Assembly (NCBI GenBank): GCA_022747635.1
Contig: JAKTNV010000024.1
Coordinates: forward strand, 5,446,665-5,510,664
DNA from: Hetaerina americana
Lineage: Eukaryota > Arthropoda > Insecta > Odonata > Calopterygidae
Length of the DNA stretch: 64,000 nucleotides
Direction of reading: 5' to 3'
Shown one piece after another: positions 50,096 to 60,290 of this stretch. How positions within the stretch are numbered: the stretch's first letter is position 1; every line of letters begins with the position of its first letter. The notes under the pieces were generated by a model that was not told where the DNA came from, searched no databases, and saw only the letters and a program-made list of their open reading frames with translations. Position numbers and translations under genes: made by a program.

Positions 50096-51188
50096 TAACC
50101 ACCGTGTGGCGCTCCCATCGTTCCGATTTGAGTTCTGTTTTTTTTGTTAAATTGGTGCATCTGTTGTTGATATTCCCTTTAAATCTTAGTGTCATAACTT
50201 GACATTTGCAAAAGTTACGTAGCCAAGAGTACATCTATCTCTGTGTGTGTTGGCGATTTTTTACAATTGCAGAAATGGATTTAAATTTGCAACAACGAAC
50301 TTGTATTAAATTTTGCGTAAAAAACGGATTTAGTGGCGCACGGACGTTGGAAATGTTGGAAAAGTGTTTCGGCAACGATTCTCTAGAAAAAACGGTCGTT
50401 TACCAGTGGCACGAGCGGTTCAGAAGTGGTCGTGAGTCAATCGAAGTTGATGAACGCAGTGGCAGACCATCGACATCGAAAGTCGGTGAAAAAATTGATA
50501 AAGTAAAAGAAATGTTGGTCAATAACCGCAAATTAACCATCAGAGAAATAGCGGAGGACTTGAACATTGCCTATGGATCCGCCCAAGACATTGTGGTTAA
50601 TGATTTGGGTTTCCGTCGTGTAGCAGCAAAGTTGGTGCCAAAAGACCTCAATTTCATGCAAAAAAGAGACCGTGTTGACGTCGCAAAAGACATGATTTGC
50701 GAGGCTGAATCCGATCCCACATTCATCAAAAGGATCATTACTGGAGACGAGACGTGGGTTTATGAGTACGACACGCAATCCAGACATCAGGCAAGTGAAT
50801 GGCGTTCACCAAATGAGCCGAGACCAAAAAAACCACGTCGTTTTCAGTCAAAAAAGAAGGCAATGCTGACGGTTTTCATGGATTACAACGGTGTAGTGCA
50901 TCATGAATTTTTGCCAGAAGGCCAGACAGTAAACAAAGAGTATTATTTGGGCGTTATGAGACGTTTGCGTGAAGCAATTCGCCGAAAGAGACCAGAAATG
51001 TGGGCAGAAAACTCGTGGATTTTGCACCATGATAACGCACCGTCGCACAGTGCTATCATTATTCGTAATTTTTTGACGAAAAATGCAACAGATACCATCC
51101 AACAGCCACCGAATTCACCTGATTTGGCTCCCTGTGACTTCTTTCTGTTCAATCGAGTTAAAAAACCATTACGGGGAACGCGTTTTAG

Positions 51189-51197
51189 CAGCCGAGA
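51189..51197. repeat. Target-site duplication, left copy
   Basis: CAGCCGAGA here recurs at 53919-53927, flanking the LINE. Three more upstream bases match with one mismatch, so the duplication may be 9-12 bp. Confidence 0.8.
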
Positions 51198-51213
51198 TAG
51201 ATAGATAGATAGT

Positions 51214-51272
51214 GGTCTTTATTTGGGCGAAATTGAGACCAAATGGTCCCTTCTTCCATTTAACCCATCGTC
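51214..51272 (-). repeat. Family B LINE terminal 3' block
   Basis: On the minus strand it reads GACGATGGGTTAAATGGAAG, AAGGGACCATTTGG, TCTCAATTTCGCCCAAATAA. It is shared with 1398-1455 and is probably the RT recognition region at the RNA 3' end. Confidence 0.8.
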
Positions 51273-51344
51273 ATATACATATTATATTAGCCATTAAACT
51301 TATAAATACAGTCATATGTACACATAAATACATATAGACAGACA

Positions 51345-51605
51345 TCAATTCATTAACACAGATTTGCACATCGAAAAGAAAACAGTATATACATATATAT
51401 AGACACACACATACACATACATACACATACACACACATACATACCTATATTCATACACATACCTACACATATACATACATATCCACACACACATACACAT
51501 ACACACATAAACATACATACATGCATTCATACACATACATAAATACAAACATAAGTACGCACATACACACCCATACATACATACATATACATATACATAT
51601 ATAAA
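51345..51605. repeat. (CA)n/(CATA)n microsatellite in the LINE 3' UTR
   Basis: ACACACAT- and ACATACAT-type repeats with interruptions. Cys/Val/Tyr-rich open frames across it are artefacts. Confidence 0.9.
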
Positions 51606-52053
51606 TTAAGAATACACCTACATATACTCAAATTAAATGACAGTGAAGTCAACAGTACAATAAAATGAGGAAAGTCTGAGCAAAGAATGAGGTTTGTGGG
51701 AAAAGCTAGGGAGAGCGTGGCATTGCTCAACTAGTAAAAACCCACGCAGGAAAAACACCCACGAAGAGAAGGGGGGTGTGAAAAACCTGCGAAAACCCTA
51801 TTAATTAGAGGAAAGATACATGTACATTGTAACAATCATTTTTACAGAGTATACATATTATTAAGTTACTGAAATTGAAATGGAGAAATTAAATACATTG
51901 ACAACACATGCGGAGTAATGAGAAGCGTGATGTTTCTAAAAATAATTACGCAAACTCCTACCGCTTGAGATGACAAAACAAAAAGCAGGGTAAAAAACAA
52001 AGTAGACACAGTGATCTGTATAACAGCTGAGTGGAATGACGGAGGGATACTGG

Positions 52054-53927
52054 TTAAGTTAAGTACCTGAGGAAAATGAACTTGTGAAGTGCTCTTCTAA
52101 ATGTTGTTGTTGATGAAGAGTTTTTTATGTCATCTGGGAGAGAGTTCCACAGACGGCATGCTGTAACATGAAAAGATTTGTGATAGATTTCCGTGCGATG
52201 GTGTGGGACAAGAAGTTTGTTATTACCCCTGGTATTTCTGTTGTGGATTGAGTTGATGAAGAGGAAGTTTTTGTATAGATAATTAGGGGTGTGCTTTGAA
52301 AGTATTCCGTAGAGAAGTGAAAGAATATGTAAATGCCTGCGGCCTTCTAGCTTTAACCAGGATATTCTATTAAATGAGTCGGAAATATGATCGTACTTCC
52401 TAAGATCACATATGAACCGCACACAGGAATTATGGGTCTTCTGGAGTTTGGTTTTTAGTTCGCCTGAAAGGTCTTGGTATACTACATCACAGTAATCAAA
52501 GTGGGGTATGAGAAGAGTGGACACAAGAAGCATCTTTAAGGAGGGGGTAGCAATGTGCTTTAACCTTTTCAGTGAATGCAGGGATGAGTTAATTTTTCTG
52601 CAGATAGCAATTGCATGATCAGTCCAAGATAATGTTTCATTTATGGTTAAGCCTAAATTATTTACTGTCCTTAGGTATGGTATGATAGATCCTTGCAATT
52701 TTAGTGGTGGTAGTTTATCAATACTTATTTTAGAATGTATTTTATGGTATCCAATTATGATGGACTGACTTTTGATTGGGTTTATTTTCAATAAATTTTT
52801 TTATTCCCCATAGTGACAAAGCAGCCAGATCTGCATTAATTTCGTTTATAATTGTAGGTAGGTCTTGAAGGCGGGAATGGTGATATATTTGTAAATCATC
52901 GGCATAAAGGTGATGATTGCAATTTAAAATGCATTTACTAATATCGTTTATATACAGGGAAAAAAGCAAAGGTCCAAGAATGGATCCTTGTGGAACACCC
53001 CTGTGTATTTGAAGCCAGTTAGAGGATGAATTAGGTGTAGTGACACTTTGGAATCGGTTACTTAGGTATGAGCGAATCCACAGTAAAGACGAGGAAGAAA
53101 AATTCAGGTTTTGAAGTTTTGCTAAGAGAATATCTTTGTCAATAGAGTCGAAGGCTTTGGTAAAGTCTAGGAGAGTCATTATTGTCACCTCTTTGCGATC
53201 CATGGATAGTCGAATGTCATCTGTTATTTTAAGGAGAGCGGTAGCTGTGCTGTGAGAGGACCGAAAGCCAGATTGTAGAGGATCAAGTAAGTTATTTTCA
53301 TTCAGAAACTTTGAAATTTGTTCGTGAATGAGTCTCTCGAATGCTTTTGATAAAGGAGGCAAGATGCTGATTGGTCTGTATTCAGCAATGTTAGTGGGTG
53401 TGGATTTTTTGGGGATGGGACGGACGAGGGCACGTTTCTAGAGGGAGGGATATGTTTCAGTTAAAATAGACCAATTAAAGATATGAGTTAAAACAGGAAG
53501 TACAATGGGAAGTAACTTTTGTATGAGAATAGCTGAAATTCCGTCAGCTCCATCTGAGGAGGACTTGATTTTTTTGAGGGCCTGGAGGACTTCCACTTGT
53601 GTGACGGGAGAAATTTTGAATGAGCTTCCAGCAGAAACTGGAGTTGGTTCAGAATTTTGCAAACTGTATATGTATTCATTTTTTGCATTAAAGTCGATTT
53701 CCGTCGGTGGGGTTGTGAATAAACGGTTTAGGTCGTCTGGAGAAATGTCAGCAGGTAGGGAGTGTTGATTTTTAGTTTTTCCAACACCAAGGTACTTCAA
53801 GCTTTTCCAAATATGTGACGGGGGCTCTTTAGATATTTGGAAGGCATATCTGATTTTGGAATTTCTAATGACTTGTTTAGTTTTGTTACGCAGTTTTTTG
53901 TAGATATTGAATACATAACAGCCGAGA
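52054..53927 (-). pseudogene. LINE reverse transcriptase (ORF2), truncated and mutated
   Basis: In minus-strand order the frame shows a linker (IWKSLKYLG), the RT entry region (YRPIS just before PPLSKAFERLIHEQ), QSGFRSSHSTATALL, the catalytic Asp in LLDFTKAFDSIDKD, RGVPQGSILGPLLFSLYIND and the catalytic LYADDLQIYHH (52895-52909). After these come the post-RT region (PHFDYCDVVY) and the C-terminal NTRGNNKLL and HVTACRLWNSLPDDIK, ending at 52054. Two lesions are visible. A TAG stop lies at about 53436-53438 where Trp is likely (YPSL, stop, KRALVRPIPK). A frameshift in an A-run near 52790-52800 separates the RT and C-terminal parts. The RT belongs to the jockey/CR1-like group of LINEs; the clade was not resolved. 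Confidence 0.9.
53919..53927. repeat. Target-site duplication, right copy
   Basis: CAGCCGAGA is identical to 51189-51197. Mariner coding sequence resumes right after it. Confidence 0.8.
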
Positions 53928-54105
53928 GGAAGTAATGGAAAAATCGCAGGAAGCACAGATGGACATACCGAAAACCGAATATAAAAAATGTTTCGAGGAT
54001 TGGATCAAGCGCTGGCATAAGTGTGTTGCAGTCGATGGGGATTACTTTGAAGGGGACAATATAGATTTAGATGAATAAACTTGTATTTTTAATTTTCTGA
54101 ATAAA

Positions 54106-54131
54106 TTCCGGGAAATTTTTGATCATGGTAG
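54106..54131 (-). repeat. mariner right terminal inverted repeat
   Basis: This 26-bp end is the inverse of 50070-50095 at 24 of 26 positions and is followed by TA. Confidence 0.92.
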
Positions 54132-54133
54132 TA

Positions 54134-55740
54134 TATATATATTTATTAAGAGTTATTGTCAATGATTATTCAGCTATTTGTGAATTATTATAAATGGAAT
54201 TTTGGATAAATATTTAGTTACTTAGATAAGTTTTAGTCCAAATATTTAAGTTACTTTAAAATTAATTTATTTTAACCAGTTGAATGTTCTTTTCATTTCA
54301 GGTAAGTGTCTCCCTTCTCTCAAATCAGCCATCCGTCTTCTGTTTTCCAGTTAGGTATGTAGTCGCGGTGCTTTCACTCAGTTGGTCTTCTTCATCGCGG
54401 TTTTATGAGACCTATTTTTTGATTTGACTTATATTCTCTTAAATATTATTCCGGTGCATTTAAATACAGACACTTTAACTCTTTTCATAATATTAAAAAC
54501 TTAATTTTTTTAGTATCCATATGTGATGTGGGATTTTTTCCGTAATTATGTGCTATAAGAAATTCATCATATAATGAAACGCTATTAATATTTTCGTAAA
54601 TAAAGAGCTAAGAATAGTTAAAAACATTATTTTAGTAAGAAAAGACTATTCCTTAAAATTTTACGATTATTTCTTAAAATTGATGCAAAGTTAGCATTTC
54701 ACTTAATGCATTTAAAATACTTCATTTTTATAGGTTTTTTTAATAGGCTTATTCATTTGTGTATGAGTATATTCATTTCTAAGAAAAAATATATGGATGA
54801 TATAGGAATATTTTTATCTTTTGCGGTACTATCCAATGTTCTTTGGTGCTCTATTTTTGTAGCTCGTGAAGATCCCGTTTCAAGGTAATTTTTCCTTAAA
54901 TTCAGCTTGGTATCCCTCCGTATCCAGCATCCGACGGCCTTCGTGTGTCGTATTCCGTTCCACAAGGGCTCACGCTCCCAAGACGCACGTTCTTGCTGTC
55001 CGTGTGCTGGCAAAACGAACGCGGCAAGATTGAAAATAACCCCTGCATTCCTTCAGTTCCTGGTCTAACCAAGTCCTCGATTTCCATTGTGCTTTTGGGA
55101 AGGTCTCAGGAAGACTCCAGAAGGCATCTTATGCCTCCAATGCCATTGTGTATGAGGAAACCGAATTCTGATACGCTATCGTTATTAGTTATCGCCTTTT
55201 CCCTATCTCCAATTGTTCACATAGTCGAGTTTTTACTTACCTGCGCCTTTTATATTTATTCGATTTTTTTGCCAACACTTACGTTTGTTCGTGGATTTTC
55301 TGAAAATTTACTGGCGGAATTTGAATGAAAATTCTGTAGTTGGACGCAGTCGGCGTGGCTCGGGTCATTCAATGGTGAAACTGTTGTTTCTGAGCACTTA
55401 CCTCGGTATTTTTTTCGCCGCGTGATATCATCGTCATAAGCTCCTAGGTTAAAGGTCTATTTTTATTGAAAGTTTTTTGCGAGAGGAGTGCCTTAAAAGT
55501 TTGTTCCCTCCCAACGGTTTTTTGAGCGGAGTCATTTTCCGTCCGTCTTAAAGCCCCACACGAGCGGGGATATCTCCAGGAGGGCGAAAGAGAGAGAGAG
55601 AACCGGGTGACCCACGATTACCCCGTAAAGACCAATAATCGAGTGAATGCGGTAGGCATTTTGGACCCGTGCGAGGTTGGGAGTTTGGTGTAATGGGGAG
55701 CATTATATGGTCAAAGTTTCGTCCGAATAAAATCTGCCCT
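54134..55740. other. Non-coding spacer
   Basis: AT-rich to about 54900, then mixed. No gene recognised. The frame at 54945-55328 has no domain. Confidence 0.45.
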
Positions 55741-56290
55741 TGGTCGGGAAGTTTGTTCGGCCTTCTTTTTTTTTCCCTCCATTCCCGATCTCTCCCTTTC
55801 CTTCTCCCCGCGCAGCATCCCTGGCCATCCGGGTCTAACCCTCCCCCCCCAGTCAATTGTTCTCCCGCCCTTTCTTCCCCTTGGCCCGGCCACCCAAAAC
55901 CGATTCCCACCCCCACACCCTTTATTTCCCTATGTGGCCCTCCCTCCTCTTTCCGTCTCATTTATCTGGTATCCCATTTTCTCCACCGACCCCAGTGTTT
56001 CGTCGACCTTACTTCTCTCCACGACGCCCACGTTTTCAACTTCTCGCTTTGTACTCCTCCCTCTCCTGAACTCTTTCACCGGGTTTCCTCATTTCTCAAC
56101 CCGCTTTCCGTTTGTCCCTCCACTCCACCTTTTATATCTATCTACCTTCGCCCGTCGGATCCTCCACCGAATTTCCTTCTTTCACTCCATCCGTGGCTTT
56201 GGCACGTTGCTCTAATTTCTTGCTTCCGGTCCCTAATTATCACCATTTATTCATCCACTCCAAACGGTTCTGCAGAAACTACGCTCTTTC
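55741..56290. other. Pyrimidine-rich block
   Basis: C+T-rich plus strand. A 210-codon Ser/Pro/Phe-rich frame at 55669-56301 and its shadows are compositional. Confidence 0.45.
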
Positions 56291-57390
56291 CTCGGACTTG
56301 ACGGTCGCATTTCACTTAATGTATTCCATCAATGTTTGAAAAGAGAACGTAGAGAAGAAATTTTTCGCGTTTGAAACTACGGACCTTTCCCTGGTGACCA
56401 AGAAATTTTATCGGTAAACATTTCTATTCCCGACGGAAACTTTAAAACGTCCACCTTTATCATAAGCCTTTTGTATATTGAGTGTATAAGTATTTGAGCT
56501 TCGAATTAGTGTAATAATTGATAGAAAATTTCTGATTTCAAATTTCTTCAAAATTTGCCAAGTCGTCATAATTTTTCCTATGAGTTAAATAAAATAAAAA
56601 CTTCAATGTTTTTTATTTAATTTTGAAATTTCGCCTAATACGTTCGAAATATTTACAATATTTATGTAATCTCATACCTTACACTTTATGGGTAAAATGT
56701 ATGAGTAACTCGTAGGGTCTCCATCGTATCTTTGCAAAATGTATGCTCGTCTTATTATTGAATTCAGAGAAATCGTCAGTTTTATATGATTTTTTCTGCG
56801 AGCCGAGCTTTTTTTAACTTCTTAGTTTCATTTTCGTGCTGAAAATGCCACATACTGTCGAAAATCATGTTCGGATTAGATAAACATTTGTTCGAGTGGG
56901 TTAAAATGACTTTATTGTAAAAGTTATACGTATACTATCTTCACTTCCTCGACGCATGCGTAAAATCTGCATAATAGAGGTGGCTGTAGGATATAGAATT
57001 ATCCGTAACCTCTTGTCTGCGCTAGTACGCTCGATTTACAAATAAAAATACGAATTTTCCTCTCGAGTTGCAAATTAGGCGGGTGAAACAAACAATTACG
57101 CCTTGATAGACGGAGAAATCTGTTTATTTTATAGGATTATGTAAGCCCTCAACGATTGACGAAGTCCATGTGATTTATTGTTTTCTCCGAATAAGATCAT
57201 TTCTTCTCTTTTTGTTAACTTCTGATATCTTAAGACACCCCTTGGCCGCCTGGATCATGCACCCTGTCACAATGTTCTAAAGGCCGATTTGCCTCCATGG
57301 GGAGGGGGGAGGGGGGGGACATCTCGATGCCATTTTAGATCACCTTTCGGGGAATCTTCGTCTGAATGTATGGAAATTAGTCATAATGCT
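56291..57390. other. AT-rich non-coding spacer
   Basis: No gene recognised. A G-run (GGGGAGGGGGGAGGGGGGG) lies at about 57299-57317. Confidence 0.45.
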
Positions 57391-58640
57391 TTCGATGGCT
57401 ACAACATTATTCCTTTGTTTCCCTCGTCCTCCTCGTCTTTGTTTCCGCTTTCCCCTCCTCTTCTTCCACGCTCTCTTCTCTTACTTCGCTCTCTCTCCTC
57501 CCCCCCTACGCTCATCCACCATTAACTCCACTCACAAATTCCGCCACCTTCCCTTCCTTCCCACCACCCTCCCACCCAGAAGGCGTCCAACTCCGCAACT
57601 CTCCTCTCTCCTTCCGACCCTTCTCTCTGGAACCTCCGGCGGCCCAACCCATTCCACGCCCTGAATCGGAATCCGTGGGGGATTATGGAGAGTTACTGCG
57701 CGCCTTCACCTCCCCCTCCGCCCCCGCCGTGCGCTTCCCTCCCCCTTTCCAGACCCCTCTTCAAACCTGCCGCGCACCCCCTTTTCCGACCACCTTTGCG
57801 TTTCCACCATTCCACTTCATCACCGCCCTTCTCAGCCAACCATCTCCCTCGCTCCCCCGCCTCCGCAGTGGCCCCTGGGGGACACGGGGGTGGAGGGGGC
57901 CGCCGTACTACCCGCGCTCCGTAACCCTTGGCGCCCCTCTTCCCTGGGTTCCACTGCTCTCCCCCGGAACCCCATCTCCTTTCTTCCTCTCCCTCTGCTT
58001 CACCCACCCCCACCCAGTCCTCCGCACCAAAATTACCTTCCCTCCCCCCTCTTCGCATCCGTGCCTTCCTCCTCTTCACTCTTCCCCCTTCTCCCAGCAG
58101 TATCCATCTCGCCTCCCATTCCCTCCCCTCCCCCCTCTACGGCACACCCCCGAATCTCGTTCGGAGCCGTCCCCTACCACTGCGAGCCACCCCCGTTTGC
58201 CGTCCAACACCTTTTCCCGGCCGCCCTCCCCGCACCCCTATTCCTCTTTACCGCCCCGGCACGCACCGCATAAACATGACACTTTGCCGGTGTATATATT
58301 TTTAATGCCGAAGTCCTCCTTCCCTCCCCTCATCCTCTCAACCCCCGGAAGGTTTTATTTTTTTCATTGAAGCGCGTGCATGCGTTGATACCTGTTCTTC
58401 TTCCCCTCACTCCGCTCGGCTTCTCCTCCCGCGGCACGCACCCCCACCGTCTCCAGCGCTTTCCATCCCGTTCCGCCGCCTTTTATTTTTCCTCCCTTTC
58501 TCATCTCCCTCGCGTGGTGACCCCCTCTCTTAGTTTCGCTGCCTCCCTTCCCACTCACAGCCAATATGTTTCCGCCGGTTCCCTCTTCTTCTTCTCCGAT
58601 CCTTCCCTTCCGCCTTCTCTTTTCCACCCTCTTCCCATCG
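57391..58640. other. Long pyrimidine-rich block
   Basis: About 1.25 kb of C+T-rich plus strand, the longest such tract here, broken by a G-rich patch at 57868-57905. The 231-codon frame at 57675-58370 and its four overlapping companions are Pro/Ser-rich low complexity. All three plus frames and one minus frame stay open over the same stretch, which points to composition rather than coding. Confidence 0.5.
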
Positions 58641-58646
58641 CATATA

Positions 58647-58679
58647 CGAGGGTCATCCGGAAAGTAGTACCCGTTCGTG
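58647..58679 (+). repeat. Left terminal inverted repeat of deleted mariner
   Basis: 33 bp, exactly the reverse complement of 59367-59399, with TA target duplication at 58645-58646. Confidence 0.95.
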
Positions 58680-58798
58680 CCGCATGAAGTGCTGACGACG
58701 CGAGTAGCCGCTGGACGAGGTCAGATAGCTTCAGTGGCTTGTCTGCCTTCTCTGAGCCAAGTTGCGTGACGCTAGCATTGCCTGTGTTGTTTCTGTGA

Positions 58799-59206
58799 TT
58801 GTTTACAATTTTTAAAAAAATTGAGAACGCCGCCAGTTGTGAAGTGAGGGCAGTGATTAAATTCCTCAATGCAAGAAACGTTCGCCCATGTGATATTCAT
58901 CGCCAATTAAAGGAGGTGTATGGAGACAATGTAATGGACGAGTCGTCTGTTCGGCGGTGGTGTCGCAACTTCAACATGGGGAGGGGGAACACACACGACG
59001 ATGAGCGTTCGGAGAGACCGTCTGTCATTACAGACCAACTGGTGAGCTCAGTTGACGAATTCGTGAGGAACGATCGGCGCGTCACAATTGATGACATCTG
59101 TGAGCATTTTCCCAATGTTTCTCGAACAATTGTTCATGAAATTGTTAAACACCATCTGCATTATGCAAAAATTTGTGCAAGATGGGTCCCTCGCGTATCT
59201 CAATGA
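58799..59206 (+). pseudogene. mariner transposase DNA-binding domain remnant
   Basis: A frame of about 135 residues covers both helix-turn-helix parts of a mariner transposase: EVRAVIKFLNARNVRPCDIH, SSVRRWCRNFNMGRG, then DDERSERPSV, a linker, VTIDDICEHFPNVSRTIVHE and ARWVPR, ending at a stop just past the point where the catalytic domain should begin. There is no ATG at the expected start: the frame opens after a TGA at 58796 and the first codon listed is TTG, so the original start is lost or mutated. If translated from a downstream ATG it would lack the first helix-turn-helix. Its C-terminal scrap lies in another frame just after it. Confidence 0.88.
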
Positions 59207-59300
59207 GCTGGCGGCGAAGGACTATGCAGCAGGAATACAGAAACTTGTCACACGTTATGACAAATGCCTTAATTTGCTTGGAGATTATGTTGAGAAGTAG
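59200..59300 (+). pseudogene. mariner transposase C-terminal remnant
   Basis: In a different frame from the DNA-binding part, this encodes AAGIQKLVTRYDKCLNLLGD and then YVEK before TAG at 59298-59300, the usual C-terminus of one mariner subgroup. The jump from ARWVPR to this tail marks the internal deletion, which removed all three catalytic Asp residues. Confidence 0.85.
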
Positions 59301-59366
59301 TTTAAAGTATCCTCTTTCAAATAAAATTTTTTATGTTTGTTAATATTTACTTTTGTGTCTTTATTT

Positions 59367-59399
59367 CACGAACGGGTACTACTTTCCGGATGACCCTCG
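59367..59399 (-). repeat. Right terminal inverted repeat of deleted mariner
   Basis: 33 bp, identical in inverse to 58647-58679, followed by TA at 59400-59401. Confidence 0.95.
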
Positions 59400-59545
59400 T
59401 ATAAACTGTTTCTTTTTTAATTCAAACAATTTTCTTACGATGTTCTAATTTTGTGTTTTTCATTCGCATAATTCACATTATTGGATTTTAGCTTTTAGTG
59501 TTTCAATAGTATTTAAGTGCTTTTAAAATATCTGTTATTTTGGGC

Positions 59546-59615
59546 GTAGTGGCCATGCGGGTGGACCGTGCGACTCCTGACCATTGGGTAAGGATTTAAA
59601 TCTGAGTGATGTGTT
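59546..59615 (+). repeat. Degenerate tRNA-like sequence
   Basis: GCGTAGTGGCCATGCGGGTGG resembles a D arm/A-box, and AAGGATTTAAATCTG about 30 bp later resembles a decayed T arm/B-box. It is probably the head of an old SINE. No body match to the other SINEs was seen. Confidence 0.35.
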
Positions 59616-60290
59616 CGGTAAGCCCCAGATTCACTCTTACTTTAACACATAGGAGTACGAGATCAGAGAGGCTGCTGTCCTCACATATCAAACTAAAAGT
59701 TGGGCTTGATCGCCGTGTTTTTGCTTGTGAATGTGAATGTTTAGAATATGTAATTTCATAGCTCTTCATATTTCTTTGAGCTGGTGACTTATTCACCTCA
59801 AACCGTCATGTCGGTATGCACGTGAACACTTATTAACGGAGGGGTTGGACTTCTTTCGAAAACCCCTGGGCGTTTTTGCGCAGCTTCTTTTAATTTGGCA
59901 TGATGACGTCATATTCCAAGCATCATGGGCGTGCCATGGCGGCAGGTCCAGATCAGCTGTTTATGGGGAAACCCGTCAGCAATGTATACACACCCTTTCA
60001 AACGTAAGCTATGGAACGGAAAGTTCCTGAGCAGTAGTCATGAGGAAGTGAACCACGACAGCGATGGCTGCCTTGGTGTGCCTATACTTTTTATTCCTTT
60101 CTGAAAGTGGGACCGATTTTGAATCGAAACCGACATGAGGTTATTCCCTCGACTCATTTCCCAACGAAGCACCTTTGCAACTCGACGCTGCGAGGTCCGA
60201 CTGCATCATTCATCCCACCCTCCTCCCATCACGCGATCCCTTTTCTATTCAAGTCATTCGTTTCGGCGGATAGAATACTATAGCTCTCTC
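59616..60290. other. Non-coding spacer
   Basis: No gene recognised. Confidence 0.45.

Larger units (their letters stand above)
51198..53927 (-). mobile_element. LINE (family B) nested in mariner, 5'-truncated
   Basis: This is a non-LTR retrotransposon inserted in antisense to the mariner transposase. On the minus strand it has a reverse-transcriptase ORF (to 52054), about 850 bp of 3' UTR, the family B terminal block (51214-51272) and a (CTAT)n tail at 51198-51212. The endonuclease and ORF1 are absent, so it is 5'-truncated. The 3' UTR contains a long (CA)n/(CATA)n microsatellite at about 51345-51605. The insertion length is a multiple of three. A second family 3' end lies at 1390-1473. Confidence 0.9.
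50275..54078 (+). pseudogene. mariner transposase, split by a LINE insertion
   Basis: Translation from ATG at 50275 (preferred to the upstream TTG at 50206, because mariner proteins begin here) gives the N-terminal DNA-binding region with a helix-turn-helix (about 15-60, VYQWHERFRSGRESIEVDER) and a second one near 85-115. The DDE/D domain follows, with GDETWVYEYD (Asp 158), HHDNAPSHSA (Asp 253) and SPDLAPCDFFLF (Asp 288). There are 34 residues between the last two, the mariner D,D34D signature. The frame is open for about 307 codons until the insertion at 51198. After the insertion, 53928-54078 supplies the C-terminus (CFEDWIKRWHKCV, DGDYFEGDN) in the same frame and stops at TAA 54076-54078. 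No other lesion is seen. Confidence 0.93.
50070..54131 (+). mobile_element. mariner transposon interrupted by a LINE
   Basis: The terminal inverted repeats are 50070-50095 (CTACCTTGATCAAAAAGTTC...) and 54106-54131, matching at 24 of 26 positions, each flanked by the TA target duplication (50068-50069, 54132-54133). Removing the 2730-bp LINE insertion leaves about 1330 bp, the usual mariner size. It moves by cut-and-paste, with the transposase binding the inverted repeats. The transposase gene is split, so the copy is non-autonomous. Confidence 0.93.
58647..59399 (+). mobile_element. Internally deleted mariner (753 bp)
   Basis: Perfect 33-bp terminal inverted repeats (58647-58679 and 59367-59399, starting CGAGGGTCATCCGGAAAGTA) are flanked by TA on both sides. 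Inside are the DNA-binding half of a mariner transposase and a scrap of its C-terminus, with the catalytic domain gone. At 753 bp it is about 60 percent of a normal 1.3-kb mariner. It belongs to a different mariner lineage from the one at 50070: the ends and proteins differ, and its C-terminus ends in DYVEK. Identical ends suggest recent movement, driven in trans. Confidence 0.93.

Noticed and set aside
50533..51152. Minus-strand frames across the mariner
   Set aside because: They are shadows of the transposase gene.
55669..56301. 210-codon plus-strand frame
   Set aside because: Same pyrimidine-rich explanation; no domain or conserved pattern.
57675..58370. 231-codon open frame
   Set aside because: It lies in a pyrimidine-rich tract where other frames are also open, and the product is Pro/Ser low complexity with no domain.
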